NCBI GenBank assembly: GCA_002077045.2 | Contig: KZ111141.1 | Location: 2,239,919-2,303,918, forward strand | Origin: Rachicladosporium sp. CCFEE 5018 | Lineage: Eukaryota > Ascomycota > Dothideomycetes > Cladosporiales > Cladosporiaceae | DNA length: 64,000 nt | Direction of reading: 5' to 3' | Shown here: positions 24,984 through 36,000 of the stretch, piece by piece | Position numbering within the stretch: position 1 is the stretch's first letter | Layout: every line of letters starts with the position of its first letter | The notes under the pieces: generated by a model | Told to the model about the DNA's origin: nothing | The model's input: only the letters and a program-made list of their open reading frames with translations | The model's database searches: none | Program-made: the position numbers and the translations under genes

Positions 24984-27832
24984 TTAACGTTGACATGATC
25001 CTTGGGCCCCCCTGAAGCGATTGAGCAGCATAGTTTCGTCACTCCATGGGTACCAAACCATAGCCCGCTTGCAAACATTGATCAAAGAATATTTCAGCTG
25101 GTCCGTCGTATCGCACAATGCGATGGTCCCTCCTTTGCAGACCAGATTGATATTCCTACGCGGAGACCCCCAGAAGCGGCGGGCGAATCTCTGCGCAATG
25201 TCCTCGTGTTTGGTGCTGTGGATGAAGTCTGTCTCCCAGCTGTGAGCTACCCATGTGCGAGAATGCAGCATTTTAGCCCAAGTACAGCGCCTCAATTGCA
25301 CGTAATCGATTCCGTCTTGCAAATGGTGTCTCAAAGGGCCCTCGTGGTCATGCGGGGTGGGTGTGACGGTATACACCAGGTTCTTAACTTTCCGGAGGTC
25401 TCGAACATATGTCGATGGAGCCCATCTGGGTTTATCAAAAATGACCCATGGTCTAGCTTTCACAACAGGAACACTCAATGCCCGTCGCCTCAGCGATGGA
25501 TCGGGAGTATGAGCGAAGTTTGAGGCGCTGTTTGGTCCATACAAATCAGATGTGAAGGTACTGAGACTCCAAGTCGGGAGTTCGGAAGAGGAGATAACAT
25601 CGTCCCCGGCGTTGGCCTGCCCGCATACCAGCAGATCATCCTGGGTTCGGCGTAAGAGGCTTGTCCGGACATCGTGCAGAGCCTTGTTTGGCTCCCACGG
25701 CCTCCGCATCATAGTTAAGGGGCTGTGATCGTCCTGGCTTTGGCGGAGGACTCGGGGACACGGTTCGAGATAATGCAGAGACCTCACTGGACCGTGGAGG
25801 TGAAGTGTCTGGACGGTGGACCAGTGGCCTTCTTCGCATTCGTCGGCAGTGGGATTCCAGATGATGTGTCGAGGCAAGCGCTCAGGTCGCGGAAACTGCC
25901 CTGGCATTTTCGAAAGGTTCCTAACGTGTACAATGGTGTATGTGTGGCATTCGAGGGCCACACACGAGCGAACAACATCATGATAGAATCCATCGACGAT
26001 CACCCGGCGATGGACGTTATGGTGAGTAATTACCAAGACTTCGTGGAGACTCTGCTCGATGGCGATATATGTGCCCAAACCATGGCCTGTCGCTTCTAGT
26101 GCGCGGCTCCATTGTTGCAGAATGTCGAGGATATAGTGGACCGGTCCACGACGGCGGTCACCGCGGGCGAATGCGATCCGCATAGCACACAACGGAGTCC
26201 TGTCCATGGCATCCGGCGCTGATGGGTCCGCACCCATCAAGAGAAGCTTACGCATGACACTTCCATATTCCCTGTGCATGTCAGCTACATCTTGAGTCGG
26301 ACCTGCCAGCCCAGACGTTGTGGTGCCCCAATGCTCTGCTAGCCAGTGTAAAGCTGTCGTCCCTTGGTCCGTCCGCTGTGTGACACACAGATTGGAAGTA
26401 CCATGATGCGTTATAAAGCTCAGGAAGCGACTTGGACCCCAGTCACTGCGCATAGCGAGGTTGAAGCGTCGCTCAAACGAGAGTGTTTCAATTGGTGGAT
26501 ATTGATTGCGCAAGATGGCATCAACACATTCATCCAAGACGAGCCGGTTGGACGCCCGGAACATGAAAGTTCCAGGCAGGGTTGCTCGGAAGAGATGCGC
26601 GAAAGTCCATGTGCCGAAGTTTACGTCCATACCATGCTTGATACAGAGAAGAAGCAGATCACGCAGTATCGTAGCCTGAATTTGTCCGTATCTGAGCGCA
26701 TACTGATACCCTCCACCCGCGAAAAGATGGTCCATGTTCCAGGAGTCGTGCAGATTTGGGTCTTCGCGGAGTAACATGGTCAGGAGGTCCATGTTCAATG
26801 ACTCTGCAGCGTACTGGCCCAAGTCAGGCAACCATTCTTTGGACGGCTACTTAGCGACATACCTGTAGCATGCTTCTGCCTTGCTCATCCCTATCCCAGA
26901 CTGACAATTGGCGGTTGGCGAGACAGCCTCTGACCGCCTCAAGATCTCCCCTCTCTAGAAGTAGGAAAGGAGCACAGCCGCGAGGTCTGATGTTGAAGGG
27001 TCGGACGTGAACGGTCAACGACCCACCAACTTCGACAGCAATGTCCCACGCCCATGCGCGGAATGGCAGGGCTAAGCGCAATCGCCAAAGTGTCTTATTT
27101 TGCCGTCTCGATATTCGAGATGTAACTGGACCCGACTTTGTGACGTTTTGGGGTTGCTGATCGTCTTGCCGATCATCTGGGGATAATCTGACGTCTGCGC
27201 TGCGAGGCGTAGATGCTGCAGTGCTGACCAAGAGTGCAATCTGCTGCGACACCAGAGTGCCGGAGTTGTAAATCTGATCTAGCTGCCGCGTGTGGGTTGC
27301 CAGCTGATCGTGATGGGAAGCTGCGATTGCAGCACGTGATTCACTTTCTCGCATGCTCAATGATCTGGAACAACATCAGTCGGAACGTAGCATCCGCAGT
27401 TTGCCGTACTTACTGGCAGTACATTATATAGGCGAAATGAATCGAGCTCTTGGCCCTCTCCATATCGTCCACTAGCTTCTTCACCTCCGGCTCCTTGAAC
27501 GCTACATACAGCTTGCCTAGCTTATCGAAGTTGCGCATCTTGAGTTCCATACGCGCGACAAGGTCGGAGATCTGTGCCGCCTTCGAGCGACAAGCCACCA
27601 CACACCGCTCGAGCAGTACAGAGTCCGCATTATTACCGCGTGCCTGATGTCTCTCCAGGTGGCGAAGGGATAGAGATAGTGTCTCAATGTCGAAGATGAG
27701 GTCGTTGATCGACTGTGATGCATTCTTGCTTGCCCTGCAGAAGCTGCGCAGCTTCTCCGCGCTGTCTACCAGCTGTACGGCGAGCGAGGCGAGGCCAGCT
27801 CCGCCGGCTACCACGCCGAGGAGCTCTGCCAT
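24984..27832 (-). CDS. Helo-like N-terminal domain / ankyrin-type protein (NLR-related)
   Basis: Three exons (27832-27414, 27364-26863, 26813-24984) join in phase to 916 residues. The start (MAELLGVVAGGAGLASLAVQ) and the following helices resemble the fungal Helo-like/Fungal_N domain found at the front of NLR-like and ankyrin proteins linked to non-self recognition. A middle segment (about 140-300) contains FRAWAWDIAVEVGG and FLLLERGDLEAVRGCL. Ankyrin-like units follow (GRSMLQYAAESLNMDLLTML; GTTALHWLAEHW; LLLMGADPSAPDAMDRTPL). No NACHT or NB-ARC P-loop is present. The C-terminal ~350 residues are Trp/Arg/His-rich, without a recognised domain. The role is inferred: possible heterokaryon incompatibility or immune-like signalling. 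Confidence 0.8.
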
Positions 27833-28392
27833 GTTTAGCTAAGAACCATCCATACAACGGAGTACCAAGAAATCGTAGATCAATAACAACCACATGCGAA
27901 AATGAAACATAGAGAAGTGCGGCGGCATGATCGCACCAGGCCGGGAGGTTCCTCCTGTAGGACGTTGCCTGGATGAGGCTGAGCTTCGCATCATGCATGC
28001 AGCGAGATGCTGGAGGTGTGCGCATGCACAACGCTACGACAGGTGACGCAGGTTATCATCGAGCTCTGATGACTGTATTGCCCATCATGAAAGATGTAGG
28101 TTGACTCTCTTCTTGTGGTTGATGCAGGCGTGGCCGCGGGACCGTCCAGGTTCATAATACTGCGGCGATGATCGTATTCCAAGTGCACAACCAGGATCAA
28201 GTTGCAAGATGCTCTCGCTGGGATTGTGCCTTGCTGCCTGAAGCTTGACATGGACCTTCATCGCGCACAGTTGAACCGGCAATGAGAAGAACGTGAACTG
28301 ATTGAATCCGGACTGGCAGACGTTGGATAGGATGTACACAGCTATGCACTTCATCGCCACTTCATCACCTCATCACATCATCACCCATCCCA
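27833..28392. other. Intergenic region
   Basis: 560 bp between the start of the Helo-like gene and the 3' end of the aminotransferase gene, both on the minus strand. It should hold the Helo-like promoter. No gene or repeat recognised. Confidence 0.5.
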
Positions 28393-30051
28393 TCATCGAT
28401 ACTCATCCAAAAACTCCTTATGAAACTTCGTAATCCGCCCCACCCACTCCGTCCCCGGCGCCAAAAACGTCGTCCGGAAATGCAACGTTCCCTCCTTCTG
28501 CCCGAACCCACTGCCAGGCACAATGCAAATCCCCGTCGCATCCAGCAACCTCAAACAATAATACTCATCCGGCCCTTTGCCCTTCTCCTTCGCAGCCGCC
28601 ACAGCCTTTTCGGGCAACGTGATGGTAGGGAACAAGTACATCGAGCCTTGCGGCGATTGGCAGGACACGCCTTCCATCTCTGAGAAGGCTTTGTAGAGGG
28701 CTTGGGCGCGGGAGTAGAGGCCGGACATGATGCCGTCGTACTCTTCGCGGTAGAGGGAATAGGACGCGTCGCCTTCCGAGGGGGGGTTGACCATCATTTC
28801 GACTATGCATTGGCCTATTACAGGAGGGCAGAGCATGATGGAGACGAATTTGTAGATTTGGGCGACGACCTGTGAACGCTGTCAGTGATAGTCCAGGGGC
28901 TGAGCGAAGGGTACAGCACTGACCTCCTTGTCAAAGCCGATCATCTCGTAATACCCTCCTCGATGTCCACACTCGCCCACCATGCCCTTCGATATGCTGT
29001 GCAGCGACGCCAACTCCACGTTGTCGAACTTGCCATCCTTGTTCTTCTCGCTCTTCTGCAGATCCCGTAGACCCTTCTTGAAGCTGTGGAATTCGCCCTC
29101 AAAAATGTTTGTCTGGTATACCTCATCGGCAAGCATGACAAGCTTCTCCTCCGCGCAGAGCTCAAGCACCGAGTTGACGTTCTCTGGCTGCAAGCTTGCA
29201 CCTGTGGGGTTGCCGGGATTGATCACGACGACTGCCCTCACATCGATGCCTTCCGACTGTGCCTTCTTCAGCGCATCCCTTATGCCATCGATATTCGTTC
29301 CCCATGCATTCTCCTCGTTCAGGTAGTATGGCACGACCTTCGCGTTGAGCAGGGCTAGCGTAGCTGTGTAGAGCGGGTACTGCGGTATCGGGACAAGTAC
29401 GCCTGTGTTGGGTGTGGCGCAGATGATGTTCATGAGGCAATTCACTCCAGAGCTGGCGCCAGCGCAGAGGTAGATGTTGTCTGGTTCTGCCGGGTAGCCA
29501 TCTCGCTTCTCGATGAACTTCGCCACAGACTTCCGTATGCCTGGTGCACCCTGTGACTGCGAGTACGCTCCCACCGACTTCACATCTTTCAACAGCGTCT
29601 TCGCCCTCGCAATGACATCCTCCTTGTACCCCAGCCCATCCTTCAGCACATCCTCATGCTCCAGCAGAAGTGGGTTCTCCAGTAGACTCGTGACTTGCCG
29701 GAAGAAGGTGATTGGTTTCTGATCCAGTTGCTGAGGGTTGCCAATGTTCGCCGCAATTACAGTGTCGAAGGGCAAGTCTTTCCCTTCACCCTTGGCCAGT
29801 TGTGCTCGATACTGCTCAGATTTGATCGCCAATTCGCCACGGACAGCATACTTTGCTTCTTTCACATTGGCATTGATGTTGCCGATATTAAGGCTTCGCT
29901 TGGGTGGGCTTTCGGAAAGCATTTTGCGGGAGGCGTATGTGATTGGTACGAGCTTCGTGAATGATGTCGTGTGACTTCTTCGTCCAGACAGAGTCGTTGA
30001 TCTCAAGATCGATCTGCCCGCGACACATGACGCAGCATGAATACTTGCCAT
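28393..30051 (-). CDS. ALT1: Alanine aminotransferase
   Basis: PLP-dependent transamination between alanine plus 2-oxoglutarate and pyruvate plus glutamate. Exons 30051-28924 and 28869-28393 give 534 residues. The first ~45 residues are Arg/Ser/Thr-rich without acidic residues (SILRSTTLSGRRSHTTSF), as in a mitochondrial presequence; an internal ATG (MLSESPPKRSLN) could give a cytosolic form. Family landmarks: NINANVKEAKYAVRGEL, INPGNPTGA, ADEVYQTNIF, and the PLP-lysine segment HSISKGMVGECGHRGGY, followed by LCPPVIGQCIVEMMVNPP in exon 2. The intron donor is GTCAGT. The gene lies between a Helo-like/ankyrin gene and a HET gene, with no obvious functional link. Confidence 0.95.
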
Positions 30052-30577
30052 TGGTTTGGTTGACGGGCCGACTTCGCCCGCAGGCGCAGGCGCTATCGAA
30101 TGGGGTTTGTGGGAGGTCTAAAGGAAAGGCATATCTGCATCGTATGGGGGTCGTCATCAGCTATGCGAAGTATGCAGGTGACTAAAAGCAATGTAGACGA
30201 GCTCGATGTGACACATTGACAAGGGTGAGGGGTTGCTGTAAGTGAGATCTCCTCGATTTACGTGCATGAACAGCTGCATGAACTCGGGTGAGGCGCAAAG
30301 GATTCGGCTGCCATACATACTCTTTACTGTCTTGTACATTGCAGCATGGCAGGCGAGCTACTACAGGAGCTCGCAAATTACAATGCACGCGACCTTGCCG
30401 TACGCAACGCCTTACGATGGCACGCTACTGATGGCGGTGCTGTCACATTGCCCTGGGAAGCCTGATCGTCCAAGTAGGCGTCGCGGACCCGACCATCATA
30501 TTCCGGACTTTTCGGCATGGAAGTGATGGTCTAGAGTCAATGACATTCGGGCACTGGCCCTGGAGTTTAGGCCCAGC
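30052..30577. other. Divergent promoter region (ALT1 / HET gene)
   Basis: 526 bp between divergent start codons; presumably carries both promoters. No further gene seen. Confidence 0.5.
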
Positions 30578-32728
30578 ATGCTTTGCGCAGCATGTAATTC
30601 GATCTTCTCCCGGTCGAACACGTGGGATCCTCGACGTGGAAGCCATCATCAAAGCCTCTCGGCCTTGGAACGTGCGTCTGATGGTGGGTGTTATCTCTGC
30701 AAAGATGTACTCGCCGAGTATCACGAGATGGTCCAAGACCCGCCGATGTCATCACTAGTCGACGAACCAACAATGAAGTCGCTCGCTAAAAATCTCGAGA
30801 ACTACGCTGAGGTAACTCAAGCATCACCTACACTTGCCACGGCTGCACCATTTCTTACCTATCATCTGAGGTTGATTACCGCAGATCTCGGTGAGGTATA
30901 CTTTGTCTTTGGAGCGACCAAAGCCTACAGCGCAACTTACGATATCGTGCGTACCTCCCGTCTCTGCAGACCGCCTGAACACGATGCATACGAGCTTGCG
31001 ACGAAGAAAGATCTCACCAGTGAGCCGTGGTCCGTTCGCCAAGATCCGATGCACACTACGTCCCCAGCAGGTTCGACAGGCAGCCGTGCGGTAGCAGACA
31101 TCGCACGACATTGGCTGACCCGGTGTCTTGATGACCACACGCTTTGCGGTGGCGGTGACAAGTCACGGGCGACAGACTGGTATCCCAAACGGCTTCTACA
31201 GATCGACTTAGGCAACGGCGGACTGAGGCTGATCTCAACGACGAATAAAGCGCCTCTGGGACCATATGCGACTCTCAGTCACTGCTGGGGCTCAAAGCCA
31301 ATTTGTATCCTCACTGCAGATAACATCGCAGATTACATGGCCACACTGCCATGGCATACGCTCACCAAGACGTTTCAAGATGCCGTAGTTACAGCGCGTC
31401 GATTGGGCATCAGATATATCTGGATCGACAGCCTCTGCATCCTACAAGCTGGCGACGGCAGCGATCAAGATTGGCGAGAACACGCGACGGCTATACGCTC
31501 CGTATATTCTCGCTCTGTCTTGAACATCTCCGTCGCTAGAGCTTGGAGTGGGGAAGAGGGCGCTTTCATCGCCCGAGATCCTTCCGCAGTCACAGCATGT
31601 CACGTTTGGTGGGAAGTCGAACACCATCCGCAAGCCGTCGAGCTCGCCGAGTCATTCTGGACCATCAGGCGAGCTACACAGCACGCATCTGCAGCTATCA
31701 GAACAGCACCGTTGTACACTCGAGGATGGGTCGTCCAGGAAAGATATTTGGCGCCGCGAGTACTACACTTCGGCTCCGATCGTATCTTCTGGGAGTGCAA
31801 TGAGGAACCGTGGATTGATGAATCCTTTCCCGCCGGCTTCAGTCACTGTCCCGACTACGAGCCCGTGGTCAGCTGGCCATTCCATTCGTCCGACGTCGTG
31901 GGAATACGATCAGGCTCTGGTCCAGGTTTGGGATTCTCCGAGATGACTTCTTCTCGTGCTCTGTGGCATGATACCATCGACACGTACACGAGCTGCGACC
32001 TCACACTCCCGGACAAGGATATCTTAGTGGCATTGGCCGGTATTGCTGAACGCTTCGGTCGGGCGTACGATCATCGATACGCAGCCGGCCTGTTCCAAGT
32101 GCACCTGCCATACGACCTCCTTTGGCGGCATAGGGGTGAGCGTGCCGTGACGTGGAGAGCGCCAACATGGAGCTGGGCAAGTATAGACGGCGCGATCGAG
32201 ATGAGTCCGGCGGCAGGAGGCACCTCCTACGACGCTAACTGTCAGACGTACACCGAAGTCAGATCGGTCCATGTGGATCTCGTAGATCCGCAGAACGTAT
32301 ACGGCCAACTCAGGAGCGCAAAGATTTATTTGCGAGGCTATGTGATCCCCTGTGGGATAGCGAAGGCAGAGTCTTACGGCACAGGACGCCTCCAGCCCAT
32401 TGCGCTAGCCATTGATCAACAGGCGAACGACGTCCCGTCGAACGATGTACAGAAAGTCTACGGCGAAGCATACATTGACACTGAGGAAGACTCACTGCGA
32501 GGGTACACATCCATGGCGAAGTACGAGGCATGGTGTCTACCCATCTTCGACAGTACTTCGTCCAACCGGACCCAGAGAGAGCGACCATTGCATGAGCATC
32601 GTGGACTGATCCTTAAATTTGGTGGACAAGGCGAGTACGTCCGTATGGGGACGTACATTCTGGGACAACGGTTTATGCCCGACACAATTGATGGGGGTCG
32701 CCTTACGCAAGATATCTGCCTTGTGTGA
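30578..32728 (+). CDS. HET-domain protein (heterokaryon incompatibility type)
   Basis: An intronless gene for a 716-residue protein with the HET domain (PF06985 type). The three family blocks are visible in order: YATLSHCWG near residue 230, RYIWIDSLCILQ near 285, and the arginine-containing TRGWVVQERYLAPRVLHF near 385. A later block, WRAPTWSWASIDGAI, is also typical of this class. The N-terminus has Cys pairs (MLCAACN and GGCYLCKD), often seen ahead of HET domains. In filamentous fungi such proteins trigger cell death after fusion of incompatible cells; whether this one does is unknown. No STAND or WD repeats are attached. The frame is intact and full length for a HET-only protein. Confidence 0.9.
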   Translation: MLCAACNSIFSRSNTWDPRRGSHHQSLSALERASDGGCYLCKDVLAEYHEMVQDPPMSSLVDEPTMKSLAKNLENYAEVTQASPTLATAAPFLTYHLRLITADLGEVYFVFGATKAYSATYDIVRTSRLCRPPEHDAYELATKKDLTSEPWSVRQDPMHTTSPAGSTGSRAVADIARHWLTRCLDDHTLCGGGDKSRATDWYPKRLLQIDLGNGGLRLISTTNKAPLGPYATLSHCWGSKPICILTADNIADYMATLPWHTLTKTFQDAVVTARRLGIRYIWIDSLCILQAGDGSDQDWREHATAIRSVYSRSVLNISVARAWSGEEGAFIARDPSAVTACHVWWEVEHHPQAVELAESFWTIRRATQHASAAIRTAPLYTRGWVVQERYLAPRVLHFGSDRIFWECNEEPWIDESFPAGFSHCPDYEPVVSWPFHSSDVVGIRSGSGPGLGFSEMTSSRALWHDTIDTYTSCDLTLPDKDILVALAGIAERFGRAYDHRYAAGLFQVHLPYDLLWRHRGERAVTWRAPTWSWASIDGAIEMSPAAGGTSYDANCQTYTEVRSVHVDLVDPQNVYGQLRSAKIYLRGYVIPCGIAKAESYGTGRLQPIALAIDQQANDVPSNDVQKVYGEAYIDTEEDSLRGYTSMAKYEAWCLPIFDSTSSNRTQRERPLHEHRGLILKFGGQGEYVRMGTYILGQRFMPDTIDGGRLTQDICLV

Positions 32729-33038
32729 TGAATTTGTAGGAACGAACAATGACGCCGATTAGCATGCAAGACAAATTAGATGAGACAAGGCAAAGAGATT
32801 AGGCTCACGATTCGGCTCTATCGATGTCAGCTACCACATTGGCAGCGCGATTTGTCTTTGCATCGCGCGCAACGAATACACGGTCCCGACCACTGCAAGC
32901 CAGACGGCGTCCTTCCTGCGTCGCCGTCCATGACCAGCTCCTCCGCCCCATAGCCTCCATCAAGTCCGTCTCTTTGTGTCCTCAGCATATCGAGGACCTT
33001 CCTAACATCTTCAGCTGCTTGAAGTTACCCACGATGTC
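32729..33038. other. Convergent intergenic region
   Basis: 310 bp between the 3' ends of the HET gene and the ZNFX1-type gene; expected to contain both polyadenylation regions only. Confidence 0.5.
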
Positions 33039-36000
33039 CTACTTATGCTCAGTGCCATCCTCAAGAACGTGATCATGCCCAAGAACCGGTCCATTGCAAT
33101 GCGGGCAACGCCTCAAATCCGTCGTCTTGTCACAATCTCCAACAGCGAACGGATGCCCGTTGACGCAAGCGTACCAGCGTCCCGTGCCACGAACTTCATG
33201 TCCCTTGACTGCGGCTGCCATGCGCGTCGAACCCTGAAAGTCCGGCACATTAAGCATGAGTATCGCATCATCAAGCTCGTCCGAAAGGCGCTGTGTCTGA
33301 TCAGGGTACTGGCTGCACAGCTCCTGGGCATGATCGAGGTGCTTCTCTGCAGCGTCCCGTAGAGTCTGACTTGTTGTACTGGTCTTCGGACTGCCATTCA
33401 CCTTTATCGCCTCTAGACCAGCATCGCGTAGAGCCTGTCTCGCCTGGGTGGAGATCGGGATATCATCAGCCTTTGTCACTTAGCTTTCTAGTGCAGTGAA
33501 AGTTGCCCAGAGGATGTGTGCTTCTGCCTCGTAGACTGGGTGGTTTGTCGACTTGGCCAGCTCGATAAGGGCCTCGCATGCGCGGCGATCTGCTGCGAGA
33601 TTGATGTACAGCGAAGCTGTCTTATCATTGCTCCAAACGCTGACAAGGTCCGTCATGGCAATTACATCGCAGCGGAGCACTAGGGCCGAAGCCAGTAACT
33701 CACCGCGTGTCTGCATAACAATTCCATCGAACATCGAGCCGTTGACGGGGTCTGGGCGAGATACTCGCTTGCGTCGACCATTCTCGGCCATGTTGTAGAC
33801 CCGATCAAACGGCAGCTCGTCGGTCGACGCCTTCACCAAGAATTCTCGCGCTTGCGTGCGGATCTCGGCGAGTTCATAGTACCGGCGGGTAGATTTGAGA
33901 TGCTTTAGCAGCTTCAAGCGGCCACCTCCGTTACCGAGGAGCACAATGTCGTCTTCGCCGAGGGATGCGTCCTGACGTGTGTCGAGGAGATTCGTTTGCG
34001 TCTCTTGCACAGCGTCGATCAGCTCATAGAAGGTCTTCTCGGATTGCACCACAAGCTGCTTAGTGCTCTCATCGAGTCTGGCCCGGCGGGTGATACGACC
34101 ATAGCGAGCCAAGGAGTGCAGCGACCCACCGCAGTCCGGACAGCTTTGCGCCGCGCTGATTGAGAATGGCACAGAGTTGGCCTTGAGGGCGACTGGCATA
34201 CCGCTCACTGGACCGAGCTCGTAGTGAGCAGACACGCCCATCAAGCTGTCCAAGCTCTTGGCGGTGAAGACGTGGGTGCATGGGGTGAAGATGCAAGGCT
34301 GCAGGTCAAGATCGACGTCGCCGTACTTCATCATGTCCAGCAGGTCGGCTCGCATATTCTTGATCTCGTCGGTAGTGCAGATCTGGCACGCCTTCTCGGA
34401 CGGGCATGACACACCACAGACTGCGGGACACCGGTGTCCACACCTCAACTTCTTCTCGCAGCGCTTCGAGCACGGAATCCAGTCGCATGGAGCCGCACAA
34501 GGCATGCTGCATTTCGAGTGCTGGCAGCGACTCATACATACCGCCTCACAACACGGCACACATGGCTCTGAGCATGGCTTTGGGCATTTGCCATGGCTGC
34601 ACGCCAGCTCACACGCGGCCTGGCAAGGCTCGCACTCGGTATCGGGGTGACAGGTCTCAGGACAGGCATGTGCACATGCCTCATACTTCTTGCTGCAGGG
34701 CATCGTACAGTTGGTGTGCGCTGCCTTTTGAATCTCTCTATTCACACGAGGTCTGCACTTCGCGCACGGAGCTTTGCAAACGTAACCACAAGGAAATGCG
34801 GCCCCACAGATTGAACGGCACACGTAGGCAGGGTCCTCAGTGTCGATATTGCACGGCTCGGTGATGACATGCCCACAGTCAGGCATCGTGCGCTCGACCT
34901 CAATCCGGCAGCTGATGAGGGTTTGGTCTTTGAGCTCATGGCAGGGCAAAGCAGTGGCGTGATGACCGCATGGCAGTTCCACGTCGATGTCAGTAACCAG
35001 AGCGTCGCACCTCTCGTCACAGTCCGCGCCGCATTCGCGCGAGCATGCGTGCTCGCATCCATCCATGATTTGAGTACAAGGAGCGGTACAGTGAGTCGCA
35101 TTGTGCAAGCCATCGGCGTGACAGCGGCCCATGCATGAATGGCCACAAGGTAGCTCTTTGCCACATATCTGATCGCAGCCAGCCTCGGGGGAGACAACAA
35201 CGAAGTCGTCAGGCATCGTCGCAGAAAGCACAGTGTCGGGATGGCGGGGACAACAGAGCTCGAAGGACGGTCCAATGTTGCCTTCTTCATCCAGTATGTT
35301 TATGACATTCTGCCAGATTCGGGAGCCAGCGAAGGTCTCTGGATTACCAATAATGTACATGCCGTGTTGGGCACGTGATAGCAAGACATTGGCACGGTTG
35401 GGCTGGCCGACGAAGCCAGGTTTGCGCATAAAGTTGCTGCGCACCAGAGAGATGATGACAACCTTCGCTTCCTCGCCTTGAAAGTTGTCGACAGTCGCTA
35501 GGCGAACAGCTTTCAGCAACGTGCTCTTCGCGATTGAAGGGCGAGGCCGAGCATTCATGTCGTCGTTCTCGTCTTCGTCCTCTCGCTGGAGTTCCTCTTC
35601 GTCGAGATCACTGAGCACAACTTCCGTGAAACTCGCCAGGGATTTGCGAATCTTCCTCAGCTGGCCGAGGTATGGAGTGAGCACGGCTATGTCGTTGGGA
35701 CGATACACTCCGTGCCGGATCAAGTGGCGCACAAGTGACAGGACCATGTTGACCTCGTGCTCGTTGGTGTGAGTGGTCGAGTCTGCTACTGAGTCGATTG
35801 CAGACTCAGGCCCTGCCGCGCCTGCTGAGCCAGAGACGATAGGTCCTTGAGCAGTGACCTGCTGGCCGTCTTCGAGCATCGAGTGCTCAAGCCAGAACAA
35901 CCTTCGGCGCATGCCGCTGACTTCTGGGTGTAGTTCGACACTTCAATCGTCTTGCAGACCAGGGTATACCGTCTGCCTGACAAGCTGTGCGATCGATGGG

